5,574 nt of DNA from Candidatus Fermentibacterota bacterium. GTDB lineage: Bacteria > Fermentibacterota > Fermentibacteria > Fermentibacterales > Fermentibacteraceae. A program made the position numbers and the translations under genes. The stretch lies in contig JAKLEF010000142.1 in the NCBI GenBank assembly GCA_022703195.1, forward strand, positions 1-5,574, written 5' to 3'. The notes beneath the pieces are model-generated. The model was not told where the DNA came from and did not search any database. It saw nothing but the letters and a program-made list of their open reading frames with translations. Below are positions 1 to 5,574 of the stretch, in pieces (positions within the stretch are counted from its first letter, which is position 1; the number at the start of each line of letters is the position of its first letter).

Positions 1-600
1 AAGAGATATGTGCGCGATGAACTCCTGCACTGGCTCGAGAGCACCTTCGGCAGCCTCACCGTCGAGAGGCTCCGCAATGTGGACCTTTCGAACGCCTCGA
101 ACGCGGGGCTCGATCCGTCCCAGCCCTTCGTCTCCCGCATGCTGGAGGGAAGGATCCATCCCATGGTGCCCGCCAGGACCAGGGTGTCCCTGATCAGGTC
201 CCTGGCCGACCTGGCAGTAGGAACGGGGCTCACGTACGACGAGCACCTGCTTGCCGAGCAGATAGCGTCACGCGAGGACATAGTCTCGACCGCACTGCCG
301 AACGGGGTCGCATTCCCCCATCCCAGGGACATGCGAAGCGTCTACATGGAGGATGACCTCCTCATCCTCGCCAGGACCGCCTCCCCCGTACCGTTCGGGG
401 CTCCCGGGGGCAGGCTGACCGGGATCTTCTTCCTGCTGCTGCTGCCCTCGCCCAGCGTGCACCTGCACGTTCTGGCCAGGCTCAACAGGATGATCAGGGA
501 CCAGGGCCTGGTCGACGCCCTGGAGGAGGCGCCGGGCGAGACGGAGATGCTCGATGCAGTAAGGTCGGCGGAATCTTCTCTGCTGGCCTCCGGGAGATAA
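1..600 (+). CDS. Helix-turn-helix/PTS EIIA-domain regulator, 5'-truncated
   Basis: This is the C-terminal 199 residues of a protein whose start lies left of the window. The frame is open from base 1, and its first residues (KRYVRDELLHWLES) resemble the end of an excisionase/MerR-type helix-turn-helix (the 'wRF.r.el..Wl' segment). The GTG at position 10 is therefore probably internal and not the start. Roughly residues 50-195 form a PTS EIIA domain of the fructose/PtsN type. The motif GVAFPHPR carries the likely phosphorylated His107, and HLHVLARL carries the second conserved His154. HTH-EIIA fusions are known in several bacterial phyla and are thought to be phosphorylation-responsive regulators rather than sugar-transport components; no EIIB, EIIC, HPr or EI gene is visible here. 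It ends 38 bases before pyrB on the same strand, so co-transcription or regulation of the downstream genes is plausible but unproven. The EIIA assignment is firm; the HTH fusion rests on a short remnant. Confidence 0.85.
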   Translation, partial: KRYVRDELLHWLESTFGSLTVERLRNVDLSNASNAGLDPSQPFVSRMLEGRIHPMVPARTRVSLIRSLADLAVGTGLTYDEHLLAEQIASREDIVSTALPNGVAFPHPRDMRSVYMEDDLLILARTASPVPFGAPGGRLTGIFFLLLLPSPSVHLHVLARLNRMIRDQGLVDALEEAPGETEMLDAVRSAESSLLASGR

Positions 601-606
601 GCCTGA

Positions 607-622
607 GGACCCTGCGTGGTCC
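607..622 (+). other. Small inverted repeat before pyrB
   Basis: GGACC (607-611) and GGTCC (618-622) can pair as a 5-bp stem with a 6-base loop in the 38-base gap between the EIIA gene and pyrB, 7 bases before the Shine-Dalgarno sequence. No T-run follows, so it is not an intrinsic terminator. It could modestly affect translation or mRNA processing, or be chance in GC-rich DNA. The gap is too short to hold a classical UTP-sensitive leader-peptide attenuator like that of enterobacterial pyrBI. Confidence 0.2.
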
Positions 623-629
623 GTGGAAT

Positions 630-635
630 GGAGGT
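630..635 (+). promoter_or_regulatory. Ribosome binding site of pyrB
   Basis: GGAGGT lies 3 bases before the ATG at 639 (4 counting from GGAGG), a close but usable spacing. It supports this ATG as the pyrB start. The resulting N-terminus, with the family-typical 'S(I)ISLHDMT' stretch, agrees. Confidence 0.7.
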
Positions 636-638
636 TCT

Positions 639-1556
639 ATGGGGTTCGCGGGGAGAAGCATCATCTCGCTTCACGACATGACTGCCGCCGATCTCGAAGT
701 GATCATGGACACGTCGGGCAGGATCAAGGCCGGCCGGGAGACGGGTTTCCTGCAGGGCAGGACCATCGCGGTGATGTTCTTCGAGGCCTCCACCAGGACC
801 AGGCTCTCGTTCGAGTCCGCGATACAGCGGAGCGGCGGCACGGTGATAGGCTTCGCCAACCCGGCATCCTCGTCGCAGAGCAAGGGCGAGTCCTTCGCCG
901 ACACCATCTCCACCGTCACGGGGTACTGCGACGCGATGGTGATCAGGCATCCCGTCGAGGGATCCGCCAGGCTCGCATCCGACATCGCCTCGGTCCCCGT
1001 GATCAACGCAGGCGACGGTGCCAACCAGCACCCGACCCAGACATTCCTCGACCTGTTCACGATGAAGGAATCCTTCGGGAGGCTTGAGGGGCTCCACATC
1101 GGGATGCTCGGCGACCTCAAGTACGGCAGGACCGTCCACTCGCTGGCGACCGCCATGGCGATGTTCGGCGCACGGATGACCTTCATCTCCCCGCATACCC
1201 TCCAGATGCCTGACATGATCAAGCGCGAGCTCTCCCAGGCCGGCGTCTCCTTCCGGGAGGTACGCCAGCCGGAGGAGGCCGGAGACGACCTGGACGTTCT
1301 CTACGTCACGAGGATCCAGCGCGAGAGGTTCGGCGATCCGCAGGAATACGAGAGCGTCGCCCACAGCTTCAGGGTGACCGCCGACACGATCCGCGGGCTG
1401 GGCGGCAGGGTGCTCGTGATGCACCCGCTCCCCAGGGTGGACGAGATAGCCGAGGACGTGGACCGGCTGCCGAATGCCATCTATTTCCGCCAGGCCCACA
1501 ACGGGATCCCGACCAGGCAGGCCCTGCTCGGGCTGGTCACTGGAGGTCTGTCATGA
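639..1556 (+). CDS. pyrB: Aspartate carbamoyltransferase catalytic subunit
   Basis: The product catalyses carbamoyl phosphate + L-aspartate to N-carbamoyl-L-aspartate and phosphate, the committed step of de novo pyrimidine synthesis in the cytoplasm. At 305 residues it has the usual PyrB length. The N-terminal carbamoyl-phosphate domain has the STRTR motif at residues 51-55, Lys82 in the mobile 80s loop (SKGES), Arg103 (VIRHP) and HPTQ at 131-134. The C-terminal aspartate domain has Arg164 (KYGRTVHS), Arg225 and Gln227 (TRIQ), and HPLPR at 262-266. All are equivalents of known E. coli ATCase active-site residues, so the enzyme should be active. The stop codon overlaps the pyrI start (ATGA), which fits stoichiometric expression of catalytic and regulatory chains for a C6R6-type holoenzyme. 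No leader attenuator is visible. Ornithine carbamoyltransferase is excluded by the aspartate-loop motifs and the pyrI neighbour. Confidence 0.98.
   Translation: MGFAGRSIISLHDMTAADLEVIMDTSGRIKAGRETGFLQGRTIAVMFFEASTRTRLSFESAIQRSGGTVIGFANPASSSQSKGESFADTISTVTGYCDAMVIRHPVEGSARLASDIASVPVINAGDGANQHPTQTFLDLFTMKESFGRLEGLHIGMLGDLKYGRTVHSLATAMAMFGARMTFISPHTLQMPDMIKRELSQAGVSFREVRQPEEAGDDLDVLYVTRIQRERFGDPQEYESVAHSFRVTADTIRGLGGRVLVMHPLPRVDEIAEDVDRLPNAIYFRQAHNGIPTRQALLGLVTGGLS
1542..1547 (+). promoter_or_regulatory. Ribosome binding site of pyrI inside pyrB
   Basis: GGAGGT within the last codons of pyrB sits 5 bases before the pyrI ATG at 1553. This is a strong, well-spaced site and confirms that pyrI starts inside the pyrB stop region (ATGA overlap). 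Confidence 0.8.
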
Positions 1557-2023
1557 CCGAGAGGGCTTACAAGGTCTATTCCATCAGCAGTGGGACCGTC
1601 ATAGACCACATCCCCACCCCTCTCGCGCTGAGGGTGGTGGAGATCCTCGGGCTGGGGAACGAGGGCATACTGACCATCGGCATGGGTTTCACGTCGAAGA
1701 GGCTGCCCGAGGGCAAGGACATCGTCAAGATCGAGAACAAGGTCCTGACCCGCGACGAGACGGACATGATAGCGCTGATAGCCCCGGAGGCCACGATCAA
1801 CATCATAGAGGGCGGGAAGGTGATCGAGAAGAGGAGGATAAGCCTGCCGGACGGCATCCGTGGCGTGATGAGATGCCCCAATCCCAACTGCGCCACCAAC
1901 GTGCTGGGCGCCCAGCGGGTCTTCGGCCTCGCCTCGCCGGAAGGGCCTCTATACAGGTGCCGCTACTGCGAGCGCACCACCAAGGTGGAGCCCGACCTGC
2001 TCATCACTTCCGCGGGGATCTGA
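1553..2023 (+). CDS. pyrI: Aspartate carbamoyltransferase regulatory subunit
   Basis: This is the non-catalytic chain that binds CTP/UTP/ATP and confers allosteric feedback on PyrB. Its 156 residues match the family length (E. coli, 153). The N-terminal nucleotide-binding domain keeps Asp18-His19 (GTVIDHIP), Lys59 (IVKIEN) and Lys93 (IEKRRISLP), which align with E. coli Asp19, His20, Lys60 and Lys94. The C-terminal zinc domain has Cys108-x4-Cys113 (CPNPNC) and Cys136-x2-Cys139 (CRYC), the four ligands that hold the chain against PyrB. Both sites are intact, so nucleotide-regulated ATCase is expected. PyrI is universal in archaea but patchy in bacteria, which makes it mildly informative about lineage. 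Counting by eye, about 6 of 12 Arg codons are AGG and 6 of 18 Ile codons are ATA, unusual in GC-rich genes. Confidence 0.98.
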   Translation: MTERAYKVYSISSGTVIDHIPTPLALRVVEILGLGNEGILTIGMGFTSKRLPEGKDIVKIENKVLTRDETDMIALIAPEATINIIEGGKVIEKRRISLPDGIRGVMRCPNPNCATNVLGAQRVFGLASPEGPLYRCRYCERTTKVEPDLLITSAGI

Positions 2024-2024
2024 T

Positions 2025-3599
2025 ATGCCGGGCCGCACCCACGGATTCCCGGGCCCGCTCGACCGCCGCGATCTGACGATGCTCGCCGCCTGCATGGCCG
2101 CATCCGTCGTCCTTCTCCTGTTCCTGGGCGATCTGCCGGTGTTCGGTGACGGCTGGGCCTACGGCTACAGGTCCGCCTCCTGGATCGCGCATCATGGCAT
2201 GCAGCCCGTGGCGGCCGGAGGGGGACGGGGAGAGCAGGCGATGGGACATCCCACGCTCATGCTCTGTATCTGGGCGCTCCTGATGAATGTCCTGGGCGAC
2301 ACGCCCCTCGTGGCGCACCTCCTGCCGGCATTCCTGACAGGCCTTGCGCTCTGGGGCACCTACCGCTACGGCTCGCTTCTCGGCGGAAGGGCCGCAGGGA
2401 TGTGGTCGGCGGTCATTCTCCTGGCGAGCCCGCTCTTCCTGGCCCAGTCGATGCAGCCGCTGCAGGACGTAGGATTCACGGCCCTGGCCGTGCTGGCCAT
2501 GCACGGGTATGGATCCGGCCGCAACGGACGAGCGGCTCTCCTCACGGCCGTCGCTACTGCTTTCAGGGAGCAGGCTCTTCTCCTGGCCGCATCCTTCATG
2601 CTGGTGGAACTCGCCAGGAACGGTTTGTCGAAGCCCGGCCGGATCCTCGTCCACCTGCTCTCCCCGGCGGTCCTGGTCCTAACCGGCCTGGGCAACCTGG
2701 CGTACAACGGCTACTTCTTCTTCCCGACCTATCTCGGCGACCCGTCCGAGCTAGGGGAAGGATGGCTCCCCGACAGGATCCGGCTGTTCGCCGGACACCT
2801 CCTCGCGGGCGACGGCAGGTGGCTGCTGCTGACGTCGGCGATCGCCATCACCCTCGCGAGGCAGGCGCGCAAGGCACCCTCGGTGACGGCCGTGCTGCTC
2901 CTGCTCTCCCCCGCGTTCCTCTTCCCGCCCGGGAGGATCATGTTCCTCGCATTGATGGCCGCAGCCGGCCTGCTGGCCGTCCTCAGGCAGGGCAGGATGC
3001 CCGATCCGGCAGCCCTGCCGGCGGTCGTCTTCGCCCTCGCCATGATCGCATTCCATGTCCTCGTGGTCACATTCGCGCCAGATCCGCAGCTCGACCTCTT
3101 CAGATACATCCTCGCGGCATATCCGGCCGTGATCGCATGCACCGTCGCGCTGATCCGGAACCGCGGCGGGATCAGGATGCTGCATCCGCTCGCCGCAGCC
3201 GCGGCGCTCGCCTGCGTGACGGCCGGGACCAGGACCGTCCCGAATCAGCCGGACGCCACCCCTGCCGGGCTGGCCACCGTCTACGACACCAGGGACATTG
3301 CCGCGGCGGCCTCTGCGGTGGGAGACACGGTGATCGCGCCGAAAAGCGAATGCGCTCTGTTCGAGAACCCTGCCCTCGGGTTCGTCGATACCCCCGTCCC
3401 GTGCCGCAGGCTGGGCGAAGGGACCCTGGACCCGCATGCATCCTACATGGTCTACAGGCCCTGGGCGGATGCTTCGAACCCCGTTTTCGACGAGGCGCTG
3501 GCCGGGATGATCGCCTCGGAGACCGTCATGGAGCATGTCATGAGAACTGCTTCCGGAGGGTTCGAGCAGACCCTCTTCAGGCTGGAGCCTGCGAGGTGA
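2025..3599 (+). CDS. Polytopic membrane glycosyltransferase, GT39/ArnT-like (GT-C)
   Basis: This is a 524-residue integral membrane protein. A short basic N-terminus is followed by about 11-13 hydrophobic segments, roughly at 17-36, 76-92, 96-112, 123-141, 150-160, 170-192, 205-221, 266-280, 286-301, 303-320, 330-349, 362-377 and 386-400. A soluble tail of about 120 residues (401-524) is probably extracytoplasmic. The layout matches GT-C enzymes of the ArnT/protein-mannosyltransferase type: a first loop with an acidic residue (FGDGWAY, Asp42), a GHP motif at 74-76 and then tightly packed helices. Such enzymes move a sugar from a polyprenyl-phosphate donor to lipid, glycan or protein outside the cytoplasm. 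The usual second acidic residue of the first-loop motif is Gly43 here. The tail has two cysteines (443, 460) that could form a disulfide. The ATG lies one base after the pyrI stop, with weak GGGGA 6 bases upstream. The family call is by architecture; donor and acceptor are unknown. A DPM1-like GT2 gene two genes downstream supports the role. Confidence 0.7.
   Translation: MPGRTHGFPGPLDRRDLTMLAACMAASVVLLLFLGDLPVFGDGWAYGYRSASWIAHHGMQPVAAGGGRGEQAMGHPTLMLCIWALLMNVLGDTPLVAHLLPAFLTGLALWGTYRYGSLLGGRAAGMWSAVILLASPLFLAQSMQPLQDVGFTALAVLAMHGYGSGRNGRAALLTAVATAFREQALLLAASFMLVELARNGLSKPGRILVHLLSPAVLVLTGLGNLAYNGYFFFPTYLGDPSELGEGWLPDRIRLFAGHLLAGDGRWLLLTSAIAITLARQARKAPSVTAVLLLLSPAFLFPPGRIMFLALMAAAGLLAVLRQGRMPDPAALPAVVFALAMIAFHVLVVTFAPDPQLDLFRYILAAYPAVIACTVALIRNRGGIRMLHPLAAAAALACVTAGTRTVPNQPDATPAGLATVYDTRDIAAAASAVGDTVIAPKSECALFENPALGFVDTPVPCRRLGEGTLDPHASYMVYRPWADASNPVFDEALAGMIASETVMEHVMRTASGGFEQTLFRLEPAR
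3584..3587 (+). promoter_or_regulatory. Ribosome binding site deciding the GTG start of the radical SAM gene
   Basis: GGAG lies 8 bases before the GTG at 3596. The reading frame is open for more than a kilobase upstream, overlapping the membrane-protein gene, so the start must be chosen by signals. This site, the GTGA overlap with the preceding stop, and the family-typical N-terminus MRICLLQPP all choose 3596. Confidence 0.6.
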
Positions 3600-5002
3600 G
3601 GATCTGCCTGCTCCAACCCCCCAGGCCCGGGGGGCGGGGCACGAATCTCCTGCCGCCGCTGGGCCTGCTCTATCTGGCTTCGTCGCTCGAGAAGGCCGGC
3701 CACGAGGTCGCCCTTGTCGACGCCGCCCTGCTGGGGCTCTCGGGAGAAGGCCTCCTCAGGGCTGTAGCGGGCAGGGAGCCCGACATCCTGATGGTATCGG
3801 CCTTCACTTCCGATGTCTCCTCCCTGGCCTGCGAGATGCCGCGCCTGAGAGAGGGTCTACCTGCGGGGACGGCCATGTGGCTGGGCGGGCCCCATGCTTC
3901 GTGCAGGGGGGCGGCTTCGCTGGATGACCTGCCATGGTTCGACGCAGCCTTCATTGGCGAGGCCGAGGAGACGGCAGTGGCGGCCGTGTCGGCCTTCCCC
4001 GCCGAGCCGGACATCGAGGGTGTGATCCGCAGGTCGGCCCCCCGTGGAACCGCGCCGGCGTCGATAGCCGACCTGTCAGCCCTTCCTCTGCCTGCCTGGC
4101 ACCTGGCCCCGCCGGGACTATACCGGGGGCTGCCCAACGGAGTGGTGCTCAGGAGGTCTCCATATGCCCCCATCCTCACCACGAGGGGATGCCCGTACCA
4201 CTGCACGTTCTGCGCCGGCTTCAGGGTGACCGGCAGGAGCCTGAGGCACAGGCCGCTTCAGATGGTCTGGGACGAGATCGAGCTGCTCCGGACGCGGTTC
4301 GGAGTACGCGAGATCCACATAGAGGACGACAACTTCACCTTCGACCGCGACTACGCGATGGCATTCTGCGAGGAGGCCGCCGCGAGGAACACGGGCCTCC
4401 TCTTCTCGACACCGAACGGGGTCAGGCTGGACAGACTCGATCCCGGGCTGCTGTCCGCGATGAAGCGGGCGGGCTGGTACGTCATCCACTGCGGGATAGA
4501 GTCGGGGTCGGACAGGATTCTGGCAGGCGTCAGGAAGGCCACGGACACCGCCTCGATCCGCTCGGCGGTCCGCATGATCAGGGATGCCGGCCTCCCGGCA
4601 GCCGGGTACTTCATCCTGGGCCTCCCGGGGGAGACGAGGCAGGAGATGCTCCAGACCATATCGTTCGCGAAGGGCATCGGGCTGGCCTGGGCCCACTTCG
4701 CCGCCTTCCTGCCCATCCCGGGTTCGGAGGCGGGGGATTCGTATCTGGCGGCCCACGGGATCCCCGGAGGATCCTGGTCGACCTTCCACAACACCGCGTG
4801 CCCTGCGCCTCCCGAAGGGATCAGCAGGGCAGGGCTCAAGGCGATCCAGCGCAGGGCCTTCATGTCCTTCTACATGCGTCCCCGCCCCTTCTTCAGGGCG
4901 GTATCGCTGCTGTTCCGGGGCAGGCATGCAGCGCGGCTCGCGAGGCGCGCCCTCGAGTATCTCTCGCCGCGTGCGGCGGCCGATGCGGGGTGCGCGGGAT
5001 GA
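3596..5002 (+). CDS. B12-binding-domain radical SAM protein (class B type)
   Basis: This is a 468-residue cytoplasmic enzyme. Residues 1-135 form a Rossmann-like cobalamin-binding domain: MRICLLQPP, PPLGLLYLASSLEKAGHEV, the LGGPHAS loop near 97-102 and GEAEET near 121-126. The DxHxxG cobalt-ligand motif is not kept; the equivalent stretch reads D42-A-A-L-L-G47, so cobalamin would bind without a lower His ligand, as in several class B members. Residues from about 190 to 390 form the radical SAM barrel, with the [4Fe-4S] motif C199-x3-C203-x2-C206, a SAM-contact motif CGIESGSDRIL and GYFILGLPGET. The C-terminus (about 415-460) is basic and amphipathic, possibly for membrane contact. Family members methylate unactivated carbons or do other radical chemistry (BchE, HpnP, TsrM, PhpK). 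The substrate cannot be read from sequence; flanking glycosyltransferases suggest an envelope lipid or sugar. It overlaps both neighbours by 4 bases. Confidence 0.9.
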   Translation: MRICLLQPPRPGGRGTNLLPPLGLLYLASSLEKAGHEVALVDAALLGLSGEGLLRAVAGREPDILMVSAFTSDVSSLACEMPRLREGLPAGTAMWLGGPHASCRGAASLDDLPWFDAAFIGEAEETAVAAVSAFPAEPDIEGVIRRSAPRGTAPASIADLSALPLPAWHLAPPGLYRGLPNGVVLRRSPYAPILTTRGCPYHCTFCAGFRVTGRSLRHRPLQMVWDEIELLRTRFGVREIHIEDDNFTFDRDYAMAFCEEAAARNTGLLFSTPNGVRLDRLDPGLLSAMKRAGWYVIHCGIESGSDRILAGVRKATDTASIRSAVRMIRDAGLPAAGYFILGLPGETRQEMLQTISFAKGIGLAWAHFAAFLPIPGSEAGDSYLAAHGIPGGSWSTFHNTACPAPPEGISRAGLKAIQRRAFMSFYMRPRPFFRAVSLLFRGRHAARLARRALEYLSPRAAADAGCAG

Positions 5003-5574
5003 TAGCAGGGAGGACGGTCTCGCTGGTGATCCCCGCCCACAACGAGGAGCAGGGGCTCCCGAGGGTCCTGGCAGCGGTTCCCGAAGGCATCGACGAGGTC
5101 ATCGTGGTCGACAACGCCTCCACGGACTCGACCGCTGAAGTCGCCGCCTCGTTCGGGGCGAGGGTGGTGCCGCAGCCCGTGAAGGGGTACGGGAGCGCCT
5201 ACATGGCGGGCCTCCCGGCCTCCGGATGCGAGATCGTCACTACGGCGGACGCCGACGGCACCTACCCGGTCGAGCTCCTGCCATATCTGGTCGACAAGCT
5301 CGAGGCGGGCCGCTGGGACTTCGTCTCGGCCCGCAGGGTGGCCGACGACAGGGCCGGCAATCTCGAGAACATGCTGAGGTTCGGCGGGAACGCGATGCTG
5401 ACTTTCTGGACCGTGGCGCTCTTCTGGAGGTTCATAAGGGACAGCCAGTCCGGCATGTGGGTCTTCCGAAGGGAGGTTTTCGACGGCCTGAGACTCACCA
5501 GCAGGGGCATGCCGTTCTCCGAGGAGATAAAGATCGAGGCATGGCGGAAGAGGGGCCTGCGATGCTGCGAGATC
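4999..5574 (+). CDS. Family 2 glycosyltransferase, DPM1-like, 3'-truncated
   Basis: The first 192 residues are present and the frame is open to the right edge. The ATG overlaps the radical SAM stop (ATGA); GGGG about 8 bases upstream is a weak ribosome binding site. The GT-A fold is clear: VSLVIPAHNEE at 7-17, VIVVDNASTDST at 34-45 for nucleotide-sugar binding, KGYGSAYMAGL at 62-72, the metal-binding DAD at 84-86 within TTADADGTYP, then DSQSGMWVFRREV and FSEEIKIEAWRKRGL, which resemble the acceptor-side motifs of dolichyl/polyprenyl-phosphate sugar synthases. By family knowledge, such enzymes transfer a sugar from a UDP- or GDP-sugar to a polyprenyl phosphate on the cytoplasmic face of the membrane. 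This would supply the lipid-linked donor for a GT-C enzyme such as the one two genes upstream. Sugar specificity is not readable. Any C-terminal membrane helices lie beyond the window. Confidence 0.92.
   Translation, partial: MIAGRTVSLVIPAHNEEQGLPRVLAAVPEGIDEVIVVDNASTDSTAEVAASFGARVVPQPVKGYGSAYMAGLPASGCEIVTTADADGTYPVELLPYLVDKLEAGRWDFVSARRVADDRAGNLENMLRFGGNAMLTFWTVALFWRFIRDSQSGMWVFRREVFDGLRLTSRGMPFSEEIKIEAWRKRGLRCCEI

Noticed and set aside
8..193. Short + strand ORF starting with ATG at position 8
   Set aside because: It overlaps the EIIA gene in another frame. Its product is Ser/Pro/Arg-rich with no motif, and the frame starting at base 1 is clearly the coding one.
431..446. CTG-rich run resembling a trinucleotide repeat
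   Set aside because: It encodes a leucine run in the hydrophobic core strand of the EIIA domain and is too short to be a meaningful repeat.
601..638. Possible pyrBI-type attenuator
   Set aside because: The gap is only 38 bases and has no leader peptide, terminator stem or T-run.
342..1499. Long minus-strand open frame of about 385 codons opposite the EIIA gene and pyrB
   Set aside because: It lies antisense to two well-supported genes. Its product is rich in His, Arg, Gly, Glu and Pro without family motifs, as expected for a GC-rich shadow frame.
2004..3536. Several minus-strand open frames opposite the membrane glycosyltransferase gene
   Set aside because: They have no recognisable domains or plausible start signals, and their composition is typical of antisense frames in GC-rich DNA.
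2402..3595. Upstream extension of the radical SAM frame, giving a possible 866-residue fusion
   Set aside because: This part overlaps the membrane glycosyltransferase in another frame and translates to low-complexity Arg/Gly/Pro-rich sequence. The B12 domain begins cleanly at the GTG at 3596 with an RBS.
4118..4927. Minus-strand open frame of about 269 codons opposite the radical SAM gene
   Set aside because: It lies opposite the conserved CxxxCxxC and SAM-binding regions, and its product has shadow-type composition.

Overview
The window is GC-rich bacterial-type DNA that is almost wholly coding on the + strand. It holds six genes pointing the same way. The first is cut at the left edge and the last is cut at the right edge. 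No RNA gene, mobile element, CRISPR array or convincing terminator is visible. The longest non-coding gap is 38 bases. The organism cannot be named with certainty. Codon use is unusual for GC-rich DNA: counting pyrI by eye, AGG supplies about half of the Arg codons and ATA about a third of the Ile codons. A separate PyrI chain and a fused helix-turn-helix/PTS-EIIA protein sit next to each other. Together these point to a poorly sampled bacterial lineage (inference, perhaps in or near the FCB group) rather than a well-known proteobacterium or actinobacterium.

Layout. (1) Positions 1-600 hold the C-terminal part of a regulator: the tail of an excisionase-type helix-turn-helix followed by a PTS EIIA domain with its phosphorylatable His. 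(2) pyrB and pyrI follow and encode the catalytic and zinc-binding regulatory chains of aspartate carbamoyltransferase, the committed step of pyrimidine synthesis. Active-site and allosteric residues are intact. (3) A polytopic membrane protein resembling GT39/ArnT-type GT-C glycosyltransferases starts one base after pyrI. (4) A B12-binding-domain radical SAM enzyme (class B type) follows, starting at a GTG that overlaps the previous stop codon. (5) A DPM1-like family 2 glycosyltransferase begins in an ATGA overlap and runs off the right edge.

How they may work together. From pyrB onwards the genes overlap or nearly abut, so they are probably one translationally coupled operon, and the EIIA regulator may belong to it too. 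PyrBI makes carbamoyl-aspartate under nucleotide feedback. The last three genes look like an envelope glycan or glycolipid module. By family knowledge, a DPM1-like GT2 makes a polyprenyl-phosphate sugar, and a GT-C enzyme uses such a donor on the outer face of the membrane. The B12 radical SAM enzyme could methylate or otherwise remodel a lipid or sugar in that pathway. The link between pyrimidine synthesis and this module is the most distinctive aspect of the window, but it rests on gene order alone.
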